A stretch of 64,000 nt of DNA from Blumeriella jaapii (GCA_009599575.1 VWND01000001.1:2294001-2358000); one strand, 5' to 3'. Shown: positions 22,554 to 35,172, counted from the first letter of the stretch. Program-made: numbers and translations. Notes: generated by a model from the letters alone, not told the origin.

Positions 22554-25500
22554 CGAGCTGATTCTTGATAGTGAGAAATGCAGGGACCAGAGCATTCATG
22601 TGAATCTATATCAGATGCGGCGGAGGTGATTTATCTAGAAAAAGTTGGAATATAACATGTTTTTATGATGTAAATGGAGAACGGTTTTTACTTGCTTGTC
22701 GTTTTTTACTTGATTGCCGTTTCTTACTCGATTGTAGGTTTTTAATCGATTGTGATTTCTTGCTCCGTTGTCCGGCAAAATCAACAATATCGCTATCCAT
22801 CCTTGTGTTTTACTTGCCGGAAAGTGATAAGCAATTAAACAAACTAAGATAAATGTATTCTATTTCGTTCTAAAGCTACCAAAAATCGATATTATAAAAC
22901 CCATTTAAATCCCTTTGATTCAGTTCTCATGTAGTTTGTTTTCTAGCAGAGGGCATAGTAAAAGGGGTCGACCGAAGATCTTATATTAATATCGTAAAGC
23001 GACCAAAGCAGAAGGAGTACAAAAGCCAACATGCGAATCGCCCCTGCAGCCACTTATTTTCGCTAGCAATATTCCCACAATTCTGACACGTGACTGGTAG
23101 TTAGCTGCCATGGCTTAAAATCCCTCTTTTCTCTCCTTGTTTTTGATTTTCAAGCCGCGTATTCTGAACATGCCAGGTACTGTACATACAACGACCCAGG
23201 TTGAAAACCTGTGCGTATTCACGGTACTTTTGTTATCAGATCTGTATTTTCTTCTGCTGATGAAACCAGCTTTAAATTGGCATCTGATAAACCTTTTTTG
23301 AAGTCTTTGCGCAAGCAAGAAAGAACATGAGGTTGGAATCTGAGTCTCGATTGCCGTTTGCTAAAATCATTGTTATGTAGGTACCTATATTAGTTACTGT
23401 TGATGTTTTTTCAGCACGTTGAAACGGCTGGGGCTTAGAAAATCACTTTTTTTTTTTCGTTGTTATTATTATTAATAAGTTTTGTTAATCTCGTTTTCCA
23501 TTTGCTTGTTTGTTGGTTTATGGGACGTAAGTATATATACCTTAAACATTTTGCTTTTAAATCGTAGATAATTGAGCAAGACGATATTTTCATAAACTTT
23601 CTACTTATAAGCTTTTTAACGCAATCAAACTACTTTCCTATCTATCTGCTTACTAGTGCAGGCGTTCGTTCTCAGAGATCCAAATATCCAAATCCGGCAT
23701 AGCATTACACTATCAAATCAGCCATTAAGGCCACTACCAACCATCCTCCCAGTTTCATTTTTCCGATTCATCCTATCCCTTTAATCCTAGAGAAAAACAG
23801 TAAAACAAAAGAAAAAGGGCATAAATAACACCCTTTCCAGAGGAACGAAAAGCAAAAATTAGAAAAGCAGCAAACTGTACAGTAGAAAACCTTGGCTTCA
23901 CCCCCCGGCAGCTGCAAAATAAGTCTTCTGCTGATCTGTTCGCTCTTATGCTTTGCATATTCAGAAGAAGAAGGGAGCAAAGGGAAAAAGGAAAAAGAAG
24001 CTGTCGAGTCCTGGCAACGGAATACAAGACAACGACCGAAGCTGCAAACCCGATGATTTTCTAACCTGGTAAAATATATCAAAAGAAAAGGTATAGCAAA
24101 GATCTGAAGTATTGTATTCCTTTTTCAGAAACTGAAGCGTTTGATAGCACTACAGAAATATACAAAGAACCAGGTAGAGAAAAGAAAAAATACAGAAAGC
24201 CTGAGAAGAAAGCAGGTCTGCTTTTGCGGTACATGTAAAAAAGATCCTTTTCACGCAATAGACAGACAGTCTTATATAATCAAGACTCCAGGTTGTTAGT
24301 GTAGCGCTGACTTTTGAGTTTGCCGCTGCAAAAGACGTGCTCGCTTTTTGATTTGGAGATTGTTATTCAGACTTGGTAAATATAGCTAGCCGACCTTTTT
24401 TTTTAATTCTTTTCTCTTTTTTCGGCATACAATTTTTGTTACAGTTTCTATATCCGCAATAGGATTTTCTCCTAAGTTGCGCTATTATATCTATATACAA
24501 AAGGGGAAAATAGCATAATTTCTTTCTTTGATTTTTGTGTATACTTTGGTCGATTGGAAAGAAAAAGGATAGGTGAAACTTGTAGCTTGGACGTTTATAT
24601 GTTCTTTAATCGACTTTCATTTCCTACTCTACCGTTACTTCCTACTCTACTGTTACTTCCTACTCGGCTGTCATTTCCTACTCTATAGTGTCCCTTTCCG
24701 CTCGACTGTCAGAACTCTTCCATTCCCAAATATCAACAACTCCTGTCTAATTTACCCTTTCCTCCTTCTCCTTCTCCTTCTCCTTCATTCTCCCTCCCCC
24801 TGCCCTTCCAAAACGAGGCATACCCAACATTCCATTCACCCCCCACAGCCAAAATCCTCAAACCCCAAACCAGAACACTCCGATTCCACATCTCGGTTGC
24901 TCTTCAACCGTAAGAGGTAAGCTTCTCTTGCTTGTTTGCTTTTGGAAAGGGTTGAGTAAGGCTTTATATAAAGAACAAATATCTGAACGATCAAGTCTGG
25001 CGTTATGCCGCTAGCTTGTTTCGGTTTCGACATATATTATAAGAAGTTATTGGAAAATAGTAAGAAAGGATGGTGAATCTGGACGTATTCACTAAGAGGA
25101 TCTATGAAAGGCAGCTTGTAAAAGAGGGTTTATCATCCGATGCACCTTCTTTTCATGTTAATAATACCATGGTGTAATCTAACCAAACAGAGAGTATTTT
25201 AAATACAATAAATTTTTTCTAATCTTTGGAATAGATATATGCTCAATCATAAATCAAGTATTTTTACAACCACCAAGAATATTCAGACTTGCAATTCCAG
25301 TAGCTATTCTTTGTTCAACCGCAGGCTTTTAGACGACCATTATTTCTGACTGTTTAAAAATCTCCTGTCCTTCTGTCATTTCCTTTCCTATTCTCAACCT
25401 CCCTTCCATCGTCCTCCCCTTTCCCTTTTCTTTCGTTCACTCTTTTTTCCCTATCCTATCTCACGCTACCAGAACCTTGCAGTCTTTTCAACATTCCGTT

Positions 25501-27480
25501 CTCTTCAAAGGCCTTAAACTTAAAATCCAAACACATCATCAAAATCTCACACCAAACCAATCCTCCCTCCAACCCTCCTTTTCCCAACCAGAAACAAACC
25601 CCTCTGTGAAAACATCCTACATATTTTACAACGGCCCAAAAACCCCACTATAGTCTTGTAACATTTCCTTACTTGCCCAAAGCCAAGAATCACCAGACCT
25701 CCTTTTACCAACCAAAAAAACCCTAGCGAAATAATCCTGTTTATTATTCTAACAGCCAAAAAACATTTCCAGCAAAGTCTTTCCACAATTCCTCAATGCT
25801 TAAAACCAACGATTAACAGCTCCTCCCTTTTCAACTAAAAAGTCCCAGTAAAGAATTTCTATTTATCTATCTTTACAACAGCTAGCAAAACACACCACCG
25901 TTTTACAGCAATCTTTACTTACTTACTTAGAACCAAAGATTACCCACGCTCTATTTCCTTTTTAAATAACCAAAATATTTTCTATAAAAACCCTATACTG
26001 AATCAAACAATTTTTTTATTACACTTTTTGCTTTAATGTATTTCTTTAAATCCGCACTGCACACCCATCTCTTTTTCTCGCGTCCCGTTTGCTTTTCCCT
26101 TTTCCATCCGTTTTAAAAAAAAATCCTGTTTATTATTCTAAAAAGCCAAAAAAAAACATTTCCACCAAAGTCTTTCCACAATTCCTCAATGCTTAAAACC
26201 AATGATTAACAACTCCTCTCTTCTGAACTAAAAAGCCCCAGTGAAGAATTTCTATCTGTCTTTACAACAGCTAGCAAAACACACCACCGTCTTACAGCAA
26301 TCCTTACTTACTTACTTAGAACCAAGGATTATCCACGCTCTATTTCCTTTTTAAATAACAAAAATATTTTCTATCAAAACCCTGAATCAAACAATTTTTT
26401 TTTTATTATACTTTTTGTTTTAATGTATTTCTTCAAATCCGCACTGCACGCCCATTTCTTTTTTTCTCGCGTCCCGTTCGCTTCTCCCTTTTCCGTTCCT
26501 TTAAAAAGCGTGACCCACCAACACGCCTCCTTTTTTCTTTTCTCTGTTCTCATTCCTGTCTTCTTCCTTTTTTCCCTCCAGCATAAAGCCTTCTCAATCG
26601 TCGTCAATAAAACTACACTAAGCCCAACATCTTGTTCTTTATCCATCCATCCACCCATCCATCATCCATCCATCCAGCCAAATCAGCACTTCCGAAAAAG
26701 CCCACCAAGCACACCCACTTGCTCGCCAGCCTGCTTCAAAAAACCCCCAGCAGCAGCAGCAGCCGTATCAACCCACATCAACCCACATCAACCCCCCCCC
26801 CCCTCACCCCCCCAAAAAAACATCTCGGCTATGAAATCCGTCCAGAAAGGCAGAAAAAACCAAAAACCAGAACGAAACGTAAAATCATTTAACACAACAG
26901 AAACAGAAACGGGACCGGGACCGGGAACGAGCGGAGAAAAAGTAGGTACTGTAGGTCCAGGACGAAAGATGATGGGAAATCTCAAAAGCCCAAAAAAAGA
27001 AGAAAAAAAAAAAAAAAAAAAAAAAGGGAAGAAAGAAGCGAGGAGAGAGGAGAGAGGAGAGAGGAGAGAGAGAGAGAGAGAGAGAGAGAAGAGAGAAGCG
27101 AGAAGCGAGAAGCGAGAAGCGAGAAGAGAGCAGAAAAGAGCGCAAATAAACAAGCCCCCTCCCCCCCCCCCCCCTAAAAACAAAGAAAAGAGAAAAAGAG
27201 AGAATAAAAGAGGTGAGGTACAACCCACACCAATCTCCAAATCCCGTTCAAGTTTCCATCCAAAGCACGCGCGAAGCAGAGCGCTGCGCGTTTTCGGTAA
27301 ACAGATATACCTACATTCAAAAATATTTTATCCCCCCCCCCCCCCTCCCTCTCTCATCCGCCATGGCCTATCTTACTTTTTCCATGGGAGTACTTCTGAC
27401 ACCTTTTTCAATTGCAACCAAAGCCGTACGTGCTATATCTGTTGAAGCAGGTGCGGGCGCGGGGAGGCTTCGGAAGAGAT
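22554..27480. other. AT-rich gene-empty block
   Basis: About 5 kb of AT-rich DNA without a recognisable gene. It contains short imperfect repeats of a TTTTTACTTGATTGC type (22680-22770), CCTACTCTAC-type repeats (24620-24690), the nested tandem repeats described at 25575-26507, a (CATC)n run (26640-26680) and an A/G tract (26980-27210). Long frames here (for example 26423-27445) are repeats translated into Lys/Arg/Pro strings and are not annotated. The low GC and transition-type differences between repeats are compatible with past RIP. Confidence 0.6.
25575..26507 (+). repeat. Nested tandem repeats: about 386-bp duplication built on diverged about 122-bp units
   Basis: A block of about 386 bp (25733-26118) is repeated directly at 26122-26507 with an offset of 389 bases. 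Most differences are C/T transitions plus small indels. Inside the first copy and just before it, a weaker period of about 121-124 bases is visible: units start with CTCC near 25575, 25699 and 25820, each followed by a CCAACCA-like or CAACTA-like box and an AAAGC/AGTC-type box. This suggests an old 122-bp tandem array that was later duplicated as a larger block. No coding frame is supported. Confidence 0.78.
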
Positions 27481-27599
27481 GATAATAATGATAATGATAT
27501 TGTCTAAGGTCTGGAGGGGGCAGTGAAACTGCGCAACCTCAAGCCCTCCCGCAGGGCATTGGAGACGTGCTAAGCTGGGGATTTTGCTTCGGAAGAGAT
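27467..27599 (-). mobile_element. SINE-like short element, copy A, with 14-bp target-site duplication
   Basis: The 14-mer GCTTCGGAAGAGAT occurs at 27467-27480 and again at 27586-27599, exactly flanking 105 bases (27481-27585). The element's other copy is near 45440-45541. On the minus strand it starts AAAATCCCCAGCTTAGCACG and ends with a simple ATTATC-type tail, the layout expected of a SINE inserted by a LINE machinery. It contains a stem GGAGGG (27513-27518) with CCCTCC (27544-27549) enclosing a GCAGT-GAA-ACTGC hairpin. I see no convincing pol III B box, so the origin is open. Confidence 0.72.
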
Positions 27600-27679
27600 A
27601 CAGCTCAATGGCGAGGATCTAGTTCTTTTGTCGTTCGTTTGATTTCCCAGCAGACAACTATCTGCTTTGGGAGCTACTC

Positions 27680-27920
27680 TCTTTTTCTCATTTCCTCTTT
27701 TTCCTCTTCCTCTCTGCCTTTCTTCCTCTCTTCCTTTCTTTCTCTTTTCCTTTTTATTTTTTTCCTCTTTTTCTTTTTTTTTTCTCTTTTTATCTTTCTT
27801 TTCTTTTTTTTCCCTTTCTTTTCTCCTCCTCTCTTCCTTTCTTCCTCTTTTCCTCTTTTCATCTTTTCCTTTTTTCCTCTCTTCCTCTCTTCTCTTTTCT
27901 CTCTCCCTCTTTTCTCTATC
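27680..27920 (+). repeat. Polypyrimidine (CTTT/CCTCTT) tract
   Basis: About 240 bases with almost no purine on the plus strand. It is close to the SINE-like insertion but outside its target-site duplication. Confidence 0.85.
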
Positions 27921-30900
27921 TCTCATCACCGACAGACCCACATACATCCCCTCCACTCCTTCCTCTTATTTCCCCACAGCCAGCCAGCCAGCTAACAACA
28001 GTAGCAGCAGCAAGATCTCACGCACCACGGCTCCCTTACCTTACCTCACCTCACCTCATTTCCCAGACATACCAACTCGTAGGCATCTCGCCTCCACGCG
28101 TCGAAGCACACGCCGCCGCGTCCCATCGGTGACCCAGAACAGCGACTCGAAAGCCTCCGTTCTCCGCCTGCCTGCTCAGCGCCACTCCACGCCCAAGGCG
28201 AGAGTGAGACCGTGGCCGAGAAGAAGCGACGCTGCATCGACCACGAGGCTTGCGTGCATAGGTACAGTACAGTACCGTACCGACGACGGAGAACTCACGC
28301 GCGGCGCGCGAGACATTTCCCCTGAGAGCGCGAGCGCCCTCGAGGCGAGCTTCGGAGAGATGCTGAGACCTACCACCCCACTCCACACCACACCAAGCCC
28401 AACAACGCCGTTGATTTGTGTGGGAGACCAATCTCGATCTCGGTTTTAATCACTGCCGGGTGGGAAATAGGTCCGACGACCGACGCGCTCAACAGCGGCT
28501 CCTGAGGGTGTGTGAGTCGAAACGCACCCGCGAAAGGAAGTGCGAGAGAAAGGCATCACTGTGCTGTAAGATCGAGGCTGAAAGCATTCCAGTTCTGTAC
28601 AGTACTGTATGTACGTATGAACGGATGTATGTATGTATACAACTCCCGGACTCACGGGTGGTACATGTCTGGCCTGGGAGTTAGTTGACAGAGACTGGGG
28701 CGAACCTTCGTCTGGACCCCTTTTTTTTTTCCTTTTCAAAAAACAAAAACAAAAGCAAAAAACAAAACTCTCCATCTCGCTCCCGAGATTTGCCACGATA
28801 AGGCTCAGAGACGGCGCGGAAGAAGCAATGCGAAAAGACTCAAACCTCGCGAAACAACGTGCAAGACGCCCGAGACGAGACGCGTATCACGTGCGCCAGC
28901 CTCGACCACAGACAGAAATTGCGCTGAGCATCTCTCGCCGCTCCGTCGACGCCGCGCCGGCGCCCAACCAGCCGACGACGAGAATCGCGAGGAGACCCGC
29001 CAGAGCGAGCACACCTACCTGCCTGCGGTGAACCAGAGGCAGCGTCGACACCGCATCAGCCGTGCGAGTCGCGGCCAGATCACGGCCGCAGGGGGTTCAG
29101 AAGGGCGCGGTCCGAGTCGTGTGTGTTGCGGTGCGAGAGCGAGCTCAAGAGACCCGGGACAGAGGACTACCGAGTCGGCGTCACATCTTGACACACATAC
29201 ACACATACATACAGCATAGTACAGCACTGTACAGACTGTATGGACATGCCGTAGCAGATTGGGCCTCCAAGCCACCAGCTCCTGCGGTCGTGCGACCTGT
29301 GTGCCCATCACATCACATCACAGCGCTGCAAAGGCCCTCTCTCTCGCGGCGCGAACGAGGAAAACGAAGTCGGTCCTGCGCTCCGGCGGCTCGCTGCTGA
29401 AGCAAGCGAGCAAAGCCAGTACAGCACAGTACAGCACAGCACAGTGCGTAGGCCACGCCTCCTCCTCCTCCTCCTCCTCCAGCGGGAGGCTGCCGCACCC
29501 GCGGACGCGGGTTCTTGCCTGGGGCGCGCAGATATGTAGATGTGCTTGCTGCAGGGGCCGGACTGCCACTCGTCGCCCCAGAGCTGGCCTTTCTCTCCAG
29601 CGTTGCGGCTGGCTGGCATACTCTCGATTAAAGCCTAACAAAGTCGTGCTCGCCGACATTTTCTTACGCGTCTTTGATATTGCAGCGTTTTCGTCGACAT
29701 TGGAACAGTTGTGCTATTTTTTTGGTTTTTCGCAGGTTCGGATGACCCAGTCGGGCTAAGCTAGACCCTTTGGTCAAAGCAGGGGGTACAACCCTCAATC
29801 GCAGTACTCCCTAAACTGTACGGAGTACACAGTAGATAGGTAGTGAGGGGGAGAGTTCCGGCATCATGGCACCGAGTGAAAAGAGAGTTTGACGGAGCGG
29901 CGGAGCGGCTCTGCTGTTCTGCTAACTTTTCCGGTCCGTTTACCTTTTCCGCCGCCGCAGCGAAGGCTTTTTTCCTCCCCGGACGGAGAGGGGAGGAGTG
30001 GGGAGGAGTGGGGAGGAGTGGAGAGGAGTGGAGAGGACAGGAGGGGAGAGGAGGATAGCGCCGCCGCTCCACCACCGCTGCCGCTGCTGCTGCTGCACGG
30101 CACAGGCCGGTTTGCTTGGGATTGGCATGGGCGTGAAGGGAACATGGGATAGGGGGCGTGGGACATGGGTCCAGCGACCATCTCGCACCACGAACCATGA
30201 TCGTCTCGACCATCAGCGCGGGTTGAATCGTGATGCCTGCACTGCAGTAGTCTGGCAAACGGGCGAGCACCGATTGCCCTAAGATCGCCGCACAGAACCA
30301 GGGGCCGCACACACTGCAGCAGAGGGAACCAACGGTCTGCCCCCTGAGTTGTGCATCGGTGCGCGCTGCTGTGAAGCTGCTTCGTTTCGGCGTGATATGC
30401 TGTGCGATACTGCACTGGCTGAGAAGCCGGGGAAGTCGTCGGGATAGGCGTGACGGCCGGGTCGGGGCCGCGAGCAGATCGACTTGCGACCAAAAAATTG
30501 ATGATAGAGTTGCCCCCCCCCTTTCCCCAATCTCACAGCGTTTGTGCGATAAAGTACGTGAATATTGGAAAGTTTGCGAACATGGGACATGGATGTGGGA
30601 CAAGCCGACCATGACAAGCTGACGAGCCCGACCTCGAGGCGAGTTGAATCTGGTTCGGTTACGGCCCGGCCTGACTCGGAAATATTGACTGCGCCAGGAT
30701 GAGATCGCAGGTAGAGTGATTCGAAGTGGCGAGGAGGAAAAGCATAATAAGGTAGTGGAAGTCGGACTCCTCAGGCGACGCACGAGCGAACGTCTACTGT
30801 ACGTACAGTGCTGCAGAAAGTGGGTTGAATGTACCGTACCGTGCTGTACAGTATTTGTTGAAAAGTTCGGTGGGTTGTAGTTCTTGAGAAGCTCGGGAGG

Positions 30901-32665
30901 GAAGAAAGTTCTGTTCCTTAGGCGACGTCACGTGCACCTGATGGTGGCCTGAGGTTACAAGGCAGCCACTTACAGTACAGTACATACAGTACATACAGCA
31001 CAGTACTGTACCATCACAGCGAGGGTGGAAAGCGCACACCGGCGCAGCGTCTGGATGTACACCGTACGGCACAGTACCGTATGTACTGCACGTAGATACC
31101 GTGGATCTCGGGGTCCCGGTCCGGTAAGCAGCAATGATTGTTTCTTCTATACGACGCGACAGGCCCAGGCAAGGGAGAAGAAGGAAGGCCTGCGTGACTC
31201 GACGCGCTTCTTTGCTGAGAGCAGTCAAAATAGGCGAGCTCTCCTTCTCCCATGTCAACAACAGCAAGCGAGCAGTCACCAGTCACACGTTCGGTCCAGC
31301 CATGCGATCAGATGATATGGTCTTGGAGACGGGCCGCGCGAAGATTGGGATTTGGCGTGGGCCGCGATGGCGACGGCGGACTGATTGATACTGGGACGGT
31401 ACAGTACAGTGCTGTATGTACGTACAGTACAGGACCCCTCCGTCCGGGCGCGTACATCAGATCTTATCATCATCATCCAGCCCGCTTCTGCTGATGACAG
31501 TTCCGTACGATCGTGAGCTTCCAATATCCGATTGTCAGCTCTCTTTCTTTCTCGTGCTCTCCCCCCCTCCCCCCTCTCCGGCATCCACACCAAACCTCTT
31601 CTGACCTGCACGCGAGACCGAGTGTTCTGCTGGTCCTCCGTCCTTCGCACCTCGTACGCCGGTGGCGGCGGGATTGCTTCGCTGGGAATACGTACGTACC
31701 CTCCTGCAGCAAACCACGACGTTGGACGGGTCCTCACTGGGGATGAACGCGCTCCAGTAGCCGTCCGTGGTCCGGATCGGCTGGACGAAGAGGAGACCAG
31801 CACCCGCACCCGCACCAGCCCCTCGGCGCTGGCTGTGCAACACCCAGCACGCACGCCCGCCCGCCCGCACGCAGACGCACGCACGAACGAACGATCGTTC
31901 TTCGGGGCTGAACGGGACACCCGCAATCCGACAAATACGTGCCGACCCCGCCTGCTCCCAGGCGAACGACGGAGAGTTTGATCGCTGCGCACCGCACCGA
32001 GCCCCCGACGACGACGACGACTCCAGCTGGGCTTCGTCGAATGCCGATGCGAGAGTTGGGACCCCTCTGGCGTCGTTCGGTGACCATCAGTCGCGCATCA
32101 AGTGCCCATCAAACGACGGCGGCTCGGACGTAGTGCCCTCATTACGTGCACATCTGGCGGCCCCCAACCCCTCCCGTGGCAGCCACGCGGCGGCGGCCGG
32201 CGCCTGGCGAGCGTCCCGTGTGTGTCAGTCAGTCAGTCAGTCGGGCGATTCGTCCCCCGCCGGCCCTGACGAGCGTTCGAGGGGCCCGTTGTCCGTCGGA
32301 TCGCGGATCCCCTCACACATCCCGCTTCTGGCGTCCTCCCTCCCTCCGTCGACGCCGACCACGACCCAGCTTTTCACGCGTCACGGCGCGCGGCAAATTA
32401 GTTCTTCGTGTCGTCGACGATCTTCCGCATCTCCTGGGCGCGGCTCCACCGCAATCTTGCACCATCCCCCTCGTGCCGGGTCCACCGTTCCCAGCCCTCT
32501 GCCAGCCAGCTTCTCGGGCGCTCCGCGCCCCTCGGGATCCATCTTTCTGGCTTCGTGCGGCCCGCCGGCGTCGACGCCTGCTCTCCTCGTGCGGTGCCGT
32601 TGGGGACTGCGAGCCTGGCCGGCGGTGGGTGGAGACAAGCTTTTGATTTCTTCTTCTTTTGATCT

Positions 32666-32770
32666 TTTTTTTTTTTTTTTTTTTTCTCGAGAGAGAGAGG
32701 GAGAGGTAGAGAGAGGAAGAGAGAGTAAGAGAGAGAGAGAGGAAGAGAGGAAGAGAGAGAGAGAGAGAGA
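32666..32770 (+). repeat. Poly-T followed by (GA)n
   Basis: About 20 T followed by about 85 bases of GA-rich sequence. It produces Arg/Glu or Ser/Leu artefact frames on both strands. Confidence 0.85.
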
Positions 32771-33065
32771 CAGCAATTTCGCTTCGGGACCTCGTCCCTC
32801 GACTCGGCCTTGTACCCGCCCCATGGCCGCCGCCGTCGCGCTGTCTCTGGTGTGAAGGAAGGATCGGTCTCTGAGTCTTCTGGTGAGTCGAGTCGAGTTG
32901 TCTTGTTTGCCACGGCGCGCGTGTTTCACGGGTCGCTCTCACGGCCCTTCCTGCCCCGGGCTGCCCTTCACTGCGGCCATTGCGAAGGCCCTGGCTCCTG
33001 GTTGCGATTAGTACTTGCGGATTTGACTTTTCTCGGGGAGGGGGGGTTTCCTGAGGTTCGTCCAG

Positions 33066-33290
33066 TGCTGTGCTGTGCTGTGCTGGGTGTGTGCTGTGTT
33101 CTGTGCTGGGTACTGTGCTGTTGCTGTCCTGTCTGTCTGTCTGTCTGTCGGTCCTGTCTGCACATCCTGTCTTCCAGTCTGTCTGCCTGTCTGTCTGTCT
33201 GCCTGTCCCGAGCCAGCGTTGTCCTGTTCCTGTTCGCTGCGTGTGCGTGTGCGTGTGCGAGTGCGTGTGTGTGTGTTGTGTGTGGGCGTG
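33066..33290 (+). repeat. (GTGCT)n, (CTGT)n and (GTGTGC)n microsatellites
   Basis: Consecutive GTGCT, GTCTGTCTGT and GTGTGCGTGTGC runs in the upstream region of the gene at 33983. Confidence 0.8.
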
Positions 33291-33982
33291 GCTGACGACG
33301 CGATCCCCGTCTGGCCAGGCCAGGCCAGCCCAGCCGTCGACTCCCCCCCTCCCCTGCCCAGGCCAGCGCACAAGCGATCCACGTCTCCACCGCAGCCCAA
33401 AGCGAAATTTCCCACCGCCCGCCTCGGCCGTTGCTTTGCGGCCGCCCTCAGCCCCAAGCGTTAAATAGCTCCTCGCCCTCCGCCAGCCTCCTCTTCCAGT
33501 CCGAGTCTCGCGACATCACTTCGACCCAACACCACCACCACCACCACACCACGGCCACGACCACGACTGCGCACTGCGAACGGCGACCTGCAACAGCATC
33601 AGCATCAGCAACAGCATCACCATCACCATTACCAGCAACGACACCCTCCTCGCGCCCCATCGCCACGCAGTGTCCTTGAGCCGGTGTCGTCCAGCTCATT
33701 CCAGCACCATCCTCTCCCCCAACCTCCTCGAAGGCGATTGACCTCGACTTCGAACTTCCCCGAATCCTCGTCGTAGGATTCCGCGTCGCCCAGTTCTTGA
33801 TATGTACGGTTCAACGACATCGGTCCCCTTTCCCTCTCGTACCGACTACATACCACGGTGACGGTCTCGTCCGCCCTCGGCACGCCCCCCTCGCGGCCTG
33901 CTCCCACACGCCCCCTCGTCCGGTGCCCGCGGCTCGGCTGTCTGCGAGACGCCACATCGCCATCGTCCCCCTCGACCACACC

Positions 33983-35172
33983 ATGAACAGCTACGCCTAC
34001 AACACGCCGTCCGGCCACCCCGGCGCCTACTACCCGTCCTTCAGCACGACGCCATCGCCGGCCGCGTCGCCCTCGGGCGCGCCGCATGGCTACTACGCCC
34101 GGCCGGGAGGCGCCGGTCCCTCCCCCCGACATCACACCCGACACGCCTCGACCGGCGCCGACGCCTATGGATACTCGTCCCCCCGCGCGACGGCCTTCTC
34201 CCCGCGCTATAACTCCAGCGGATACTACGCGACTGCTGCCAATGTGAGTCGAAACAAAGCTTCGTATGCGGCGCCGCGCCACCAGGAGCGGCGCGCTTCT
34301 TTCTCCCATCATCGAGCCTCTCCTGGGGATTCCGACGAGGATGAATTTGACTATGTAGACTACGTGGTGGATGGGGTGATCTACCGCCAGTACAGCCGCC
34401 GGTCTCATAAGCCACCTTTTGATGATCGCGGGCCCGGCACTGACCCCTATTTCTCTCAGGCCCACGGACCCGCCTATGACAGAGACGACGTGGACGGCGC
34501 GCCCCGGTACGAGCAAGCCCAGCCCAGCCGGCGCCGGAGGCAGTCCTCCTCCTCGACCCCCCAACACCCGTCGCGCCGCGCCTCGACCTCGACCCCCAAG
34601 AAGCCGCCGCCTCCCATCGCCAAGGCGACCGAGGCCCACGCCCGCCAGCATCGCATCCCGCCTGGCTACTCCCTCAAGAACTGGGATCCCTCGGAAGAGC
34701 CCATCATGCTGTTGGGCAGCGTGTTCGACGCCAACAGTCTCGGCAAGTGGATCTACGACTGGACCGTCTACCACCACGGCCCCGCGACGCCCATCGCCGA
34801 CATGGCCGGCGAGCTCTGGCTCCTGCTCATCCAGCTCGCCGGCAAGCTGAAGCGCGCCGAGGAATGCCATCACCGCATCCGCGCCAAGGAGAACAAGGAG
34901 ATGGTCGACGACTTCATCGAGTCCGGCGAGCGTCTCACCGACAAGCTGAAGCGGCTCTTGAAGTCCTGCGAGACGCCCATGTGAAGGCCGGCAAGAAGGG
35001 CGGGCGGGACTCGGCCCAGCTGGGCAAGAACGCCGGGACCGAGTTCGTCGACTCCATCTTTGGCCGCGACCGCCAGCTCGACGCGACGGAGAAGTTCATG
35101 TCGTCGATTCGCCTCTGGAATCTGCGCTTCGACGCCAACTGCGAGGACATCCTCCGCCGACCCGGACAGTAG
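33983..35172 (+). CDS. Conserved filamentous-fungal protein (often mis-named cell wall protein gp1), with a frameshift
   Basis: The N-terminal part runs 33983-34981 (MNSYAYNTPSGHPGAYYPSF) and is Ser/Pro/Tyr-rich with an acidic DEDEFDYVDYVVDGVIYRQ segment. The conserved C-terminal domain begins at about GYSLKNWDPSEEPIMLLGSV, then FDANSLGKWIYDWTVYHH, GELWLLLIQLAGKLKRAEE and FIESGERLTDKLKRLLKSCE. The frame then hits TGA at 34982. The continuation VKAGKKG, QLGKNAGTEFVDSIFGRDRQ and RLWNLRFDANCEDILRRPGQ lies in another frame to 35172. One missing base at about 34979-34984 rejoins them; no GT-AG intron fits the phase. I recall this domain combination from many Pezizomycotina but know no function. 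The upstream in-frame ATG at 33797 is treated as leader. Confidence 0.75.

Larger units (their letters stand above)
27600..33982. other. Gene-poor region with pyrimidine/purine tracts and TACTGTAC motifs
   Basis: No recognisable gene. It holds a polypyrimidine tract (27680-27920), TACAGTAC-type motifs (28262-28280, 28596-28610, 29217-29233, 29418-29440, 30795-31090, 31397-31432), a (CTC)n run (29458-29481), a GGGAGGAGTG repeat (29984-30050), a poly-T plus GA tract (32666-32770) and CTGT/GTGC repeats (33066-33290). From about 31.5 kb the DNA is GC-rich; long open frames there exist in several frames at once and have no family resemblance. The last 300 bases are the leader of the gene at 33983. 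Confidence 0.55.

Noticed and set aside
26423..27445. 340-codon frame in the AT-rich block
   Set aside because: Made of translated CATC, GA and homopolymer repeats (Lys/Arg/Glu and Pro strings); no domain and no promoter-like context.
27519..27533. CAGTGAAACTGCG resembles a piece of 18S rRNA
   Set aside because: Only 13 bases match and they form a self-complementary hairpin; flanks do not match 18S as I know it.
27481..27585. Hammerhead or HDV-like ribozyme in the SINE-like element
   Set aside because: A GAAAC is present but no CTGANGA partner, and no nested double pseudoknot of HDV type could be drawn.
31767..32855. 362-codon frame in GC-rich DNA
   Set aside because: Several other frames on both strands are equally open, the tail is (GA)n repeat, and no family is recognised.
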